Shown in pieces: positions 1 to 12,972 of a DNA stretch of 64,000 bases. The first letter of the stretch is position 1. Every line of letters begins with the position of its first letter. The notes beneath the pieces were generated by a model. That model was not told the DNA's origin. It did not search any database and saw only the letters and a list, made by a program, of their open reading frames with translations. A program made the translations under genes and the position numbers. Source of the stretch: Collybia mongolica (taxonomy: Eukaryota; Basidiomycota; Agaricomycetes; Agaricales; Clitocybaceae). The stretch covers positions 1,736,001-1,800,000 of the forward strand of contig JAAXNY010000011.1 in assembly GCA_013420905.1 (NCBI GenBank), given 5' to 3'.

Positions 1-606
1 AGTCGCTCGAAGATCGATGTGGGAGACATTGGAATAAAGGAGGTGAGCTTAGCACACGGTGGGACCTGCGTTTCGAAGGTTGTAGTTGACTTCTCTTGCT
101 GCTTGCTTTGTCGGTAGCTGCATGTGCAATGAGCATTCACCCAACGGACCAGGGTGGCGGTGGCTCGGAAGAGTGGGTCTCGGAGATCGGGTGCCGGGTC
201 AGGTGAACAACCGAACACAAGACCCACAACACATGACTCGAAATGTGGCGTGGGAACGGGAGAAGCGTTGATGACTTTTCGAGGTCACAGGGCTTGTGGT
301 CACGACAGTCGTGACCTTCACGTTCCCCCAATTCCCCCTGCCTCCCCCGCCCCCTCCCCCGTCCCTCGTCGACGGCTACAGCAAAGCATCTAGCGCATCG
401 TGCTACACATATAAAGCTGTAAACAGCATAGATCAACAGCAAACGGATCAGCGATTAGCCGCAGCTTTTAAAAATCCACAATTCGCACCACACCACACAC
501 CGACAGTCAATTGCTAGGACCAACCACCTATTTCTACCTGAACGACTTTTATCTAGCGTTCGGATACATAAACCAGTCCTAAATCTAACCAAATAAGCCC
601 ACAACA
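1..606 (+). promoter_or_regulatory. Upstream region of the Cbf1-like gene
   Basis: No convincing gene is seen here. The stretch holds a pyrimidine-rich, C-heavy tract at about 315-367 and a TATAAAG box-like sequence at 410-416, about 190 nt before the start codon at 607. The short ORFs on both strands overlap each other and look like chance. Inference: core promoter and 5' UTR of the downstream gene. Confidence 0.45.
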
Positions 607-2023
607 ATGGCTCCCACTGTCCCCGTCGCCCACGATCCAGCGTTGTCTCATATCGTCGCCAATGCAAACAACCAGCAAGCACCTCAGGGGGCTCCTGGAC
701 TTAATCAGAATATACTGGGAACAGACATGTCGCAAATCAGCTCACTCGATCCAAACCAAATCATGACCCTTCTACGAAGTTTGCCTGGTGTGTTTAATAA
801 GGTACGACCTATAACTGCTCCTTTTTTATCTCTACCCCTCTTTCTCCCACCTTCCACCTTACCCGTCACCTTTTTGATTATAATTTCATCCGTCCCCGAG
901 AACTCCTTGATCGTTATTCGACCACACGTGACTATGTCGCGCTCAGAGCACGAGCGTGTCGTGCACAGTCACGGGGGGGCGACGAGCACCCTTTTTTAAC
1001 TTTTGTACGAAGTCGTTGCTGACTATCGATACAGCTCACCGAAGCAGGAAAGGAGGATGCGGCCCAGACACTCTCGAACCTAGCTCAAGCGCCCTACCCG
1101 CCCGGCACCCACCACCAGCTCCCCGTTCAGCAGCACCCCTATCCCGGGCCACAGCATGCTGGGGCAGGAATGCCTGGTATTAATGATCCAGGCCCATCGT
1201 CTCACCCCCGTGGTCCACCAAATTTGGGGCAACTCTCAGCGGTAGCTATGTCTGCAGCGCCTGCCTCCGGATCGGCACCAAGGCAGCCGCCTCAGCTTCA
1301 AGGCCAAGCTCAAGAGTTGGAGGAGAGCGAGGATGACCGCCGTGCTTCCGGTCAGGCCCCAACCAGCGGAGCATCTACAAAGGAGGGGACAACGTCTTCT
1401 ACGACAACCCGAGCAAGGGGTGGTCGGAGTGCCACGATGGGCAGTGACGAATGGAGTCGGCAGCGAAAAGATAACCATGCAAGTTTTTATCGTCATTATC
1501 TGGAACTATCCACTAACATCGAGTTCCTCAACAGAAAGAGGTTGAGAGAAGACGCCGTGGGAACATCAATGAAGGTATCAACGAGCTCGGGCGGATCGTG
1601 CCAAACGGCTCTGGCGAGAAGGCTAAAGGTGCCATCCTCTCCCGCGCTGTGCAATACATCCATCACTTGAAGGAAAATGAGGCACGCAACATTGAGAAGT
1701 GGACGCTGGAGAAGCTTCTGATGGATCAAGCCATGGGCGACCTCCAGACTCAGCTCGAGGAGGTCAAGAGGATGTGGGATGAGGAGCGGATGGCCCGGCA
1801 ACGAGCGGAGAATGAGTTAGAGGTGTTACGAGGCGTGCATCATGCCACCGTCACTGCTGCAGGCTCCGGAGGCCAGAATACACAGCAGAATCAAAATCAG
1901 ACCCAGAATCAGAACCAAGCTCAAAGCCAGAGCGCCAGCGGAAAAGCTGGAGAGAAGAGGGAAGGGGATGCTGCAGAAGGCTCAGAGGCAGATCGAGATG
2001 GGAAGAGACAACGAACGGAATAA
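607..2023 (+). CDS. CBF1: Cbf1-type bHLH transcription factor
   Basis: Predicted nuclear E-box (CACGTG) binding regulator. Exons 607-801, 1035-1478 and 1535-2023 give 375 residues. The bHLH begins near residue 209 with R-K-D-N-H-K-E-V-E-R-R-R-R, containing the His, Glu and Arg positions that contact CACGTG; the helix-loop-helix runs to about residue 265 and passes into a coiled coil (about 265-315, heptad-like K/E/L). The C terminus is a Q/N-rich stretch followed by a charged tail. In yeast, Cbf1 acts at centromeres and at sulphur-metabolism promoters; the role here is inferred from family only. Intron 2 (1479-1534) begins with GC: only this donor keeps the basic region in frame. Intron 1 (233 nt) is long for this genome and contains a CACGTGAC site. 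The start was chosen because it opens a phase-0 exon ending exactly at a GTACGA donor. Confidence 0.9.
925..932 (+). promoter_or_regulatory. E-box CACGTGAC within intron 1 of the Cbf1-like gene
   Basis: The sequence CACGTGAC is the reverse complement of GTCACGTG, which fits the yeast Cbf1 consensus RTCACRTG. It lies inside the first intron of the gene that encodes the presumed binding protein. Autoregulation is an inference. Confidence 0.4.
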
Positions 2024-2672
2024 TAGCCAAACGTGACACCTGGTCTTTGCTTTTTTTTTTTCATCTTCATTGTTTTCTTTTTGATCTCTTTCTCTTTGTT
2101 TCGACTGTGCCCTTTCACTGGTGGACTTACCGTCATCTTGTATCCCCTTCCCTCACCCTCTTGTGAATACTCCCCCAGTTGTACATGTGCCAATTGTTGT
2201 TCCCTTGTGTCACTTTGCAGGCTGAGCGTTCCCCTTTTTTCACCACCTATGTTTTCCATATGTTTCCTTTCTCTTTTGCGCCCTGTCCATATCAAATGTA
2301 CATAATGTCATCTGCGGTATTGACCAATGGATCAACGGTTCACACCAGTTCGCCGTCAACAATATCGAGCTGAGGTAATGGTAAGTTAAGAGGGTGTTGG
2401 TGCTGAGTAGGAATAGCAACTCAGTGATAGCTGATAGATAGTGGATACTCCAAAGGTGGTGACGGCTGGTGCAGCAACTGTCACCGCCGTTGATGCTATT
2501 GAGCTAGTTATAGTGACTATGAGGGAGGAGGTAGATCAGGGGGAAAACTTTCAATGATGATTCGAGCCAGTGTGAAGATCCAAAAAAGTTGAATTGAATA
2601 TTCCAGACTTTACACACTTGCGTAGTAATAGAGCATATGCTACTACATTTATATCATAGGTATGATATGTAT
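2024..2672. other. Convergent 3' intergenic region
   Basis: Lies between the ends of the Cbf1-like gene (+) and the subtilase gene (-). It is T-rich just after 2040 on the + strand, as in a 3' UTR. No gene, repeat or RNA was recognised. Confidence 0.5.
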
Positions 2673-4699
<2,027 letters not shown>

Positions 4700-7600
4700 G
4701 GCTTTTCTGACTCGAGAGAAGGAAGCGGAGCTAAACAGGGCACTTGAGGAAAGTGTAAAGAATTGTAGAGTTCAGAAAGAACCTTTTATACCTCAAGCTC
4801 GCCTATTGAGCACGTTGTTTGTCGAAGAACGCATGCGGTAGACTTTAGGTCGTGTGTCCCGAGAATTATCTTGGTTTCATTTTTTTCTGAACAAAGGTCG
4901 CATGAGGGAGTCCAAGAAGCCTGTCGTCCGTCGAGTTCCATGTGCTGTATCGCATGGAACGTACAGTCCATCCACGATAAGACAAAGGGCTTTAGTCGCG
5001 CCCCGCTGATGCAATCGCACGGATATTTCGCCATAAATGGGGAATCGACGGAATGCCCTGCACCGTGCGCACAGTTCCGGGCGCGTGACTATGCATTCAG
5101 CCTCCCTACTGTTATCTTCATGACCCGCGCGATGATAGCGCTCACGACTAGAGAGATATCCCATCACAAATGCGAGCTCACATGCTGGAAACCGGAATCG
5201 CTTTGGAAAAGGTACGATCTTTTCAAAGGATGCAGTGTCGAATACGATCGCGTGGTGAAGTTGGTTCTACGACATCCTTTGCCGCTTTGTGCCCGATATC
5301 GCAATATTTGTCTTGGTAGGCGAATCGGAGTAGGACGTCGACATAACTGTTTGCCAAGTCACCATGAGTAACAATGACATGTAAATGGTATACTCGTCAC
5401 TTACGCCACATAGTAAAGATGGTTAACGACTCACTTCTGATAAAATGCCTAACCATTGAAGACCTGTATTCTGACCGCCCTAAGGCAGCTTTGTTTGGAA
5501 TAAACTCATAGTTGTTGAGTATCGGAATGGCCTTGGCATTTAGCCGAAAAAGGGTGTTCATCAAGCACGTCATGACTTTAAGAATGAGCCCAAGACATCC
5601 AGCCCGTTACTATGGATTGTTGTCCAAGAAAAACACTCTGCACTCGTGACTGCCTCAGATTAACGTGTCATGATATGGCCACATGAAGTAGCAAGACCCG
5701 ACTTCAACGTTCTTTCCGACTAGTGTCCCCATGTTGTCTCGAAACATGGCGGTACGGATCTCGTAACATGTCTTGAGAGCGCCAAAACTATATCAATGAA
5801 AACTGCCCTGATATTCCGTCCAGGATAGGTTTGTAGTCGTCCGGGAGTAGTATATGTGTGAGTCGTGCGAGCACGAAGTAGGCATGTGAGGAAAGCGACA
5901 TACAAGAAACGCGAGGTATTGAGAGCGAATTGAGGCTTGGAGGGACGTCCAAGGATCAGGTCAGTAATCAGAGCTTCTGGGCCCGACGTGTTGCGATTAA
6001 GAGGCGTAAAGGATGAGTGTTTTCGTCATTAGGTGTTCACGTTACTTTTGAAAATAACTTTCAAAGGCCAGATTCTCGAACTGTAATCCATTTGGAAGGC
6101 TAGCCAGGAACATTAAGTTCGTTCCGTCAGAATTTTGATATTTATTCGAACGCAAGAATGACCTTACCTCGCTGTATCGCGTGATGAAACTGAACTGAAG
6201 TTGAGCATTGGCACATGCGAGATTGGATCATTGCTTTGACCACTTTCTGCCATTTCAATAATACGACTTTAGACCGTAGATGATCCTGAGGAATCGTCAC
6301 GTTGAGCGAATCTGAGGGTAAGTTGAATGGCAAGTTGAGCTTGAGTTCTGCCTCGGTCCGACCGGAGCCTATCGTTCCGCCTGTTCACGTGACGACGGAT
6401 CTTTGAAAGGGTTTTGGCGCTTTTTGAAGTTTGACAGGAGCTTCGAATTCAACCGATGTTCATCATAGAAAGTGCGAGATCCTCGCTCCGATTCTCCACT
6501 ACATACCACAACGATCCATATAGTTCATGTAGACTTGCTCCGTCCTGTATCCCCACCAATTGCAAGTTGGATTATTTGCGAACGTACCTGGGTGAATCAT
6601 TCTCAAATTACCGTCACTGTCTTTTTCAACGTCGGCCGCCCTTGCTCGCCACCTCCCCGTCTGACACACATAGATGGTTATGAAACCATTACATTTCGCT
6701 TCGCGCTTCGAGGTATATTAACTAGAAAAATACGTCACCCGGGTTTATGTCGTATCTTATGATAATGGATGAGCGGAGTGCGTGGACATAACGTTAGAAA
6801 GAAAGAAAGAAAGAAAGAAAGGACCATTGTCGTGTATCATCATGTGGCCTGTCGGGGTTCGCGACTCCTGAGCGCTACCGCTCGCCTTGCGTCCTCACTT
6901 CAACTTCTCTGTTACTTGTGTGTACAGGTGTAAATATATCATTCATTTTATGAGTCTGATTCGCAAGTCCTCCCGACGCTCACAGTTTACCTTTGACTGA
7001 GAACTGAACGAGTAGCAATACATCTTTTAACGACAGCGTAAACGAATCTGGAATGCCATCTTCAATATTCTAACTTTAACGTACTAAGGGAAATCAGATC
7101 AAGTCAGAAATGCGACCGTGCTGGTCACGACGAGCATTGAGCTTGCTACGGAGACCGTTTGCCTCCGGGGACTTGAAGACTATGTGCAAGCGCGGTAAAT
7201 ATGCCGCACCCCTCTTACGGAATATGGTAGTCTGTCCGTCGCCGAGCGATCTTCGTCTGAACTTGAAAAGAAGGTGTATTGACAGTGGTTTACACGGATG
7301 TCTCCCCTTGGGCAGATTTCGGTGAATGGTTTTACGTATAGAACAAGTACGAGTTCACAAGCTGTATAGACATTTGTGTGGTACATATGCGAATCCGAAG
7401 TCGCGGTTAACAGGAAAGATGATAGTGCTTTAGGCTATTCCAATCAACGTGTACTGGCTTAAAAATCCTCTCCATGCAGTTGTTTAATAACCGAAAACCA
7501 TAACTTCACGAGGCAACGATCATGACGCGACTTTTTGGCAAAGAAAATCGACGTTGGTAGTCTTCGAAACCTAGAACAATGCGACTTATTTCGAAACAAA

Positions 7601-7717
7601 AACTCTCTTGTCCGGTCAACTCAAGTCCTTATGTGTTCTATGTCGCCGACGTTTTTGAGAGCTACGCTGCATTGTAGCCCCGTATAGACATCTTCCGCAA
7701 ATATTAGCATGCTCCTT
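4700..7717. other. Stretch without a secure gene
   Basis: The longest open frame is 4871-5371 (+, 166 codons), with an overlapping minus frame at 4877-5167; neither shows a domain or splice pattern I recognise. The region is not CpG-poor, unlike the transposon block. It contains the (GAAA)n run at about 6797-6822. It may hold decayed or unusual genes, but nothing can be called. Confidence 0.4.
6797..6822. repeat. (GAAA)n microsatellite
   Basis: About six uninterrupted copies of the tetranucleotide are read directly in the sequence. No function is suggested. Confidence 0.85.
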
Positions 7718-9100
7718 CTATCCACAAACATCGGCTTGAACAACTTGGGTAGTTCGGGTGAGGCTTAGGTAAACCGGCAAGGCGGAAGGGGAGACATATA
7801 CAGTCAGGGTATTCGACTGAAGAGTACCTTCGTTTGTGAGATTGGGATGGGAGGGTCCACCAGCTTGGTCGCAGTCGCCGACTCTGAGTGATTCGTCAAT
7901 GCAGCCAGTGGTGTATGGACCCCAGTTTCTATAATCAACGACGCGGCGGATGTCCGACGAATACCCGCGTTCACGCAAGACCGAGAATAAAATATCCAGT
8001 AGAGACACGCTGTGAATAATATCCTTGATATGGGCATACTTTTGGTCCTCACTGATGAATTACATCATAACGCTGAAAACAAATACGGCATTAAGGGATT
8101 CAGCCAAATTCTGCAGAAGATCAGGCACAAACTGGTGCAGGTTAAAGTACATCATCGTGCTTCAGCAGGATGGGCGGAAGGGCCAGATTGACACGTTCAG
8201 GAGAGTTGGAGTTACAACTTGAGGAGAAGAGGACGGGATATTAAGAGCCCCACCGTCGGGTCGCGTCACAAGTGGCCTGCGGGTGTCGGGTGTTTAGAGT
8301 GCGGGAGCCACAATCGTATATGTAGACAAGAAGGTGAATTCGCTTATCAAACGTCCATGAGAAGGCTGATGCTGCTGTGACAAAGTAAGTCATTTTCCTA
8401 TTCGCTCTGAAGAAGTTGGAAATACTGCACGGGGAATCCCGGTACCAATTATATACGTGAAGACATTGAGGCGGGTCTGTGCGATGAGCAGCCTGGAGAA
8501 ATTCATGGCAGGAAAGAACACCGATGAGGTCACCATTCCATTAATCTCAATTCGAACCTCGGTTGAAGGGCCAAACTCGAATGTGAGCACAATGGCGCTT
8601 CTTGAACTGTCAGGATGAAGGGAGGCTCCGGTAGAGAAGTGGAATATTTGTAGAAATTTTTGAACCCCATGATTAAGTGTCGAATCACTATTATTATCAG
8701 TGTATTCTACATACCATCAAGCGTTGTGCATAAACCAGGTTACTCTTACGAGCAGTTGTTCTTTGTCGACACCAAAATCAGAAATACTTTCGGACATCTG
8801 CAAAGGGTAGTCGAACAGTATTGGTTGCTGGAGTAGAGTGACCCCGTGAGGTCCGTTTCCTTTGGCTGGACACGGTCGTGCATACGAAATCGTTGGCCTC
8901 TCCATGAATTCGTCAGTTTTTCAGGGATGTATGTCACAGCTTCTCTGCCGCTCTGCATAGTAAACAAAGGATGGATCATTAAGGAATAAAATGCAGAAGT
9001 TGACACACCTTACAGTCTATTTCCCATTTGCGATCGGAAGAGTAAAGGGCTGTGCGATATAAAATGGTGATTTGGAAGTAGACCTATTAATTTAAACAAA
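7718..9100 (-). pseudogene. Possible uncharacterised gene or gene relic, several coding-like exons
   Basis: On the minus strand several stretches read like real exons with splice-like ends. About 9083-9009 encodes VYFQITILYRTALYSSDRK and on to a GTGTGT donor. A CAG-bounded stretch at 8954-8795 encodes TYIPEKLTNSWRGQRF. Further stretches lie at 8620-8490 (TEVRIEINGMVTSSVFF) and 8047-7850 (DYRNWGPYTTGCIDESLR). I could not join them into one open frame, and no family was recognised. Either a many-exon gene I failed to assemble or a decayed copy. The start is unknown; the BAP31 promoter lies immediately to the right. Confidence 0.3.
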
Positions 9101-9304
9101 AAATCAGCCTTTTGTGGAATATTATAAGACTGGGGGTACAGATTTAGATGTAGCGGTGTCCGTATGACATTCAATGAGTGATTTGGCCATCATTGGTCGG
9201 TTCGTAGTCTGTAGAGCTGCTCGATCTGAGTCGCTCAGGCATTTCGAATTGCACGTGGTTTGTGGCTGTGCTATAATGATGGTGTGTATTTGGCATACGT
9301 GTCT

Positions 9305-9312
9305 TGACGTCA
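9305..9312. promoter_or_regulatory. CRE-type TGACGTCA palindrome upstream of BAP31
   Basis: A perfect TGACGTCA lies 69 nt before the BAP31 start codon. CREB/ATF- and Hac1-type bZIP factors bind sites with this core. Control of this ER gene by such a factor is inferred. Confidence 0.4.
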
Positions 9313-9380
9313 CCTGGCAATCAATTTCAGCTGCGCCTCGCACAGGCTAGTGTCTTTCACTTCTCTTCCTTCCTACCACA

Positions 9381-10326
9381 ATGACTGTCTAGTATGCCGT
9401 TTTCTATGTTTTCTACAGCGCATTATACTAATTCCTGATACAGTTACTCACTCACGTTCATGCTGCTCGCAGCGGAGGTAGTTTGGTCGCGATACACGGT
9501 TTCTTTCATCCTGACGTTTTCTGTAGATGGTTACGTTCTGCCTCCTCGTGGCACCACTTCCACACAAGCTTCGTAAAAAGCTGTTCCATTTTCTGTCAGA
9601 GTCGTATTTCGTGGCGAAGGTCGCATACGCCCTCAAAATTTCTTTCATGTGTGTCGCGCTCCACGTGCACTACCGTACCTCTGTACTCATATCAATGATG
9701 CAGATTTGTGGCTATCTTGTTTGTCGACGCGCTCCAGCGTATGTTCCGTGTGACCGCTGAATCAGACCTCGCAAAATCGGGACAGGGAGGAGCTACCGAC
9801 GTGCGGACAGAAACTAACCTCGCAGCCAGGAAATTCTAGTATGTTTTAACACCCGATTCATTCCGAGACTCTGGCTTATGATATACCTTTAGTTCTCAAA
9901 GAAATACTTACCTCACCGGATTTACCCTCTTCCTCTCCCTTGTCCTTACCAGGACCTTCTACATCCTTCTTGACCTTGTTCAAACTCAAGAACGATACGC
10001 CGAGCTGAAAAAACAGGTCAGTGTACTCCTATCTACAACGAATATATCTCACGGTTCCCGTCTATCTAGGCATCTGGCAAAGCTAATGGACAGAACGATG
10101 ACGACAAGAAGCAGATAGCAGAGCTGAAGAAACAGGTTGCGACTTTGGAGGCGAAGGATAGGGATTTTGGTACGGCTTCCCAATTATCCACCTTTGCTGC
10201 TGTCTTATCATGTCCTTTGCAGAAACCCTCAAAAAACAAGCTTCCCAACAAGCTGCCGAGTTTGATCGCCTCGCTAGCAAATACAATGAGGCCACAGGAA
10301 GCGTCAGCAACAAGCGCTCCGACTGA
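9381..10326 (+). CDS. YET3: BAP31/Yet3-like ER membrane protein
   Basis: Endoplasmic-reticulum protein of 209 residues, of the family that sorts and quality-controls membrane proteins leaving the ER. Exons 9381-9391, 9444-9477, 9527-9648, 9704-9838, 9893-10016, 10070-10169 and 10223-10326 join in phase (630 nt); all introns are 49-55 nt. The first exon is just 11 nt (MTV plus two bases). Three hydrophobic helices lie at about residues 3-25, 40-66 and 105-130. They include the family patterns LPHKLRKKLFHFLSES, LFVDALQRM, and RNTYLTGFTLFLSLVLTR. A cytosolic coiled coil follows (AELKKQ repeated, about 140-200). The C terminus KRSD is not a classical KKXX retrieval signal. A CRE palindrome stands just upstream. 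Confidence 0.93.
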
Positions 10327-10743
10327 GCTGTCTCGACGTAGTGAATTTGGCCTGAGCTCGGTCAGAAATATGGACTCTTATAACAATCTCGGGCAATTAT
10401 CTTGGGCTTTCGATTGGTATTGCGTTGTGTTCTGTTAAGGTTGCTTTTTGAGTATTTCCATCATTTGGTATGAAGCTCGTCTGTATAAAGCTCTGTTAAT
10501 GGCACAACGAAGTACTATCCCAAGTCTCACTTTTGACCTTCCAGAATGTAGCATCAAATTATTTTAAGTAACCTTGATAGTGCTCTTGTTTGGAACTCGG
10601 CAATACTTCCACTCAATAGTCCTGGCGTGTTGGTGGTCGAAAGGCAAGAGAGAACATTAAACCCGTTAAATTTTAAAACATAAGAGTTATGCTACACAAG
10701 CAACAGATAATCTCGATCTGTTCTAGCCACTGCCTGTAAGGCT
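10327..10743. other. Convergent 3' intergenic region
   Basis: Separates the ends of the BAP31 gene (+) and the membrane-protein gene (-). No gene or repeat seen. Confidence 0.5.
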
Positions 10744-12972
10744 TCAAAAGCCTGAGGGAATTTTTGGCACTTCGTTATAGAGTGCCTCTTGGTCACTCCC
10801 ACTACGCTGCAAATTGATGACGGGGCGGAACGAAACAGTGGTTTGCCCCACTGTTTTGCGCCAACCATCCTCAGTAGGGTGAACCGGCTCAGAATCTGTC
10901 AAGAAAGAACGTTAGAGAATTAGAGGAAAAACCAAAGTCAAAAAGGGGACGCACCCGGAGAGATGTGCTCAGCCGCAACCAACGCAGAATGTCCCAGGAC
11001 TAGCCTTCCGACGGCCGTGTGGTTGAGGAAATCGCGGATACGAGAGATTGTGAGCATGCCAAAGAGAAGGACGATGGCCGACCCTATAAATGATGGCGCC
11101 CAGATCAGGAAGAGCACCAGCAGCGGTATGCCATACTTGAGGTCATACGTCACTGAAGGCCCCAGGCTTGCAACAGCAAGTGTGGAATGGCTCTCTGATC
11201 CGACTAAGCTATTAGCAACGATGTCGGTCCAGATGAGGTTGCGGATCTGGGCATGCCCAAGCTCTGGGTTCTTGGCGAGGAGAGACCGCCATTTGGTCAA
11301 CAGCGCATAATTATCCTTGCCACTGTAAGGAAGGTCGCTGCTGGTATCGTATACGTCATTCCAAGCGATGGCAGGGACGGTAGATGGCTGGCCCGAAACG
11401 GAAACACCCCAAATGTCTGCGCCTCCCGCCGGCACATAGAGCCCAGTACTACGGGTTGTCCACAACGAAGGATCCGACTCGTATTTATCTGCGACGTGCC
11501 CCCAGAAGAGGTTAACGTCAGTGATTTTCAGATCGGTCTTCTCAACCGCCCACAACACAGGCGTAGTGCTCGGCTTCCGTGTGATCTGGAGGTTACTGAG
11601 TTCCTTCGTAGAGTTGACACTAAAGGTCATTGTTTGGATGCTTGCACGAGTCGCACTTGCACAAGCGTGGAGGGTCTGCGACCACGTCGAATTGATAGAA
11701 GGAATCCTCTCATCTCCACCATCCGTTCGTCGAGCCGGTGAGGCGAACATCCCGCACTGAACCGCGACATTAGAAATGTTCGCATTGTCAGCACCACCAA
11801 ACCCTTTACACGATATGTCCAGACTGCTGGTAGTGGTGTTCGATAGGAACTTCAAATCAATAGTGGACATATCCCCTACACGGAAAAAAGTGCTGCTGCG
11901 ATTCAAGGGATATGGTTTCCCAATATAACTTTGGTTCCGAGTTAAATTGTTGAATCCCATCATCGTGTAAAAGTTGCTGAGAACAGCCCCTTTATACGCG
12001 TGGTCGTAGAGATTAATGTTCTGCCCATCTAGCGACATCGATGGATACACGGTGGTGAGGTTCGCAAAGCCGCCACGGTCGGTGAGGTTGAACTGATCAG
12101 TGGAGTATTCGTCCTTAAGGATGTAATCGACTGTTAAGTTGGTGTCGACACAAGTTGTGACAGGCTCCAGCCATAACGTGTCCTGAGACCACGTAGCACC
12201 TTCCTTTAAGGAGGGAATGGTATGGTTCAGGAGGCCGATGCCAGGGGAATCACCCATATCAACAATCACTCCTTCAGCACCAAAGATCCCTTCACGGAGG
12301 ACCATTGACTGCACTAAGCCAACCTGGCCCTTTGTCACCGAAAAGTTGTACCCTGCCTCGCTGGTAAAATAACGCCGATATTGCATATCGAATGGGCCGT
12401 GAGGGGTACTCGTAAATGTTTCGTAGACAGGGGGGTATTTCTGTCCTGTTCATGGTTTCGGCGGTGTTTCCAGGACAGATGACGGGTGAGAATGCCCCAC
12501 ATATACGACTGTACTTGAAGTCCTGACGGGGCGAGGTCGCCAGGCCAAGCGGTGAGCTATCTGCAACGAAGGCTGCATCTACGGAACGAAAGTTGGAACG
12601 GACGGGAGGACCTTCTTTGAGGCCAAGAGGGGTAACGATCCCACATATGGCAACGAGCAGGGCGCTGATAAGGGATAATGTGGAAAAGAAGTTGACGCGA
12701 GTGCTAGCATGTGTGCGGCCGCTGGGTAGGATGGTTGCCCAGAGAGAGGTATGAACCTGCCTAGCGGCTACGCTCCAACTGTTGGCAGAATTGATTGGTG
12801 GGAGGAAGTAAAGTAGGAGGGCGACTAATGCGAGACCGAGTGAGTATTGGAGGAAGGTGATGATGGCATTGATAATGGTGGCAGCCTGGGCGACAGTGAT
12901 GTTTCCAATCACTATAGCCATGGAGGCGGGGAAAAAAGAGAGGATCCGGTGAGCAAGAGAATGTTGTTTCAA
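10744..12972 (-). pseudogene. Large-ectodomain fungal membrane protein, frameshifted
   Basis: Exon 1 runs 12972-10955 and exon 2 10895-10744, split by a 59-nt intron with a GTGCGT donor. The first part has two hydrophobic segments (about 30-60 and 95-120 from the first ATG). A long luminal or extracellular region rich in N-X-S/T sites follows, then a C-terminal helix near LLVLFLIWAPSFIGSAIVLL and a short polar tail. It resembles uncharacterised two-ended membrane proteins of agaricomycetes; no catalytic motif is seen. The open frame breaks at a run of six G (12430-12435; C on the coding strand). Downstream of it the next frame continues as a natural protein, and counting one base fewer makes the total length divisible by three (722 residues). 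Start may instead be the ATG at 12921, which has a better context. Either a real inactivating indel or a base-calling error. Confidence 0.75.
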
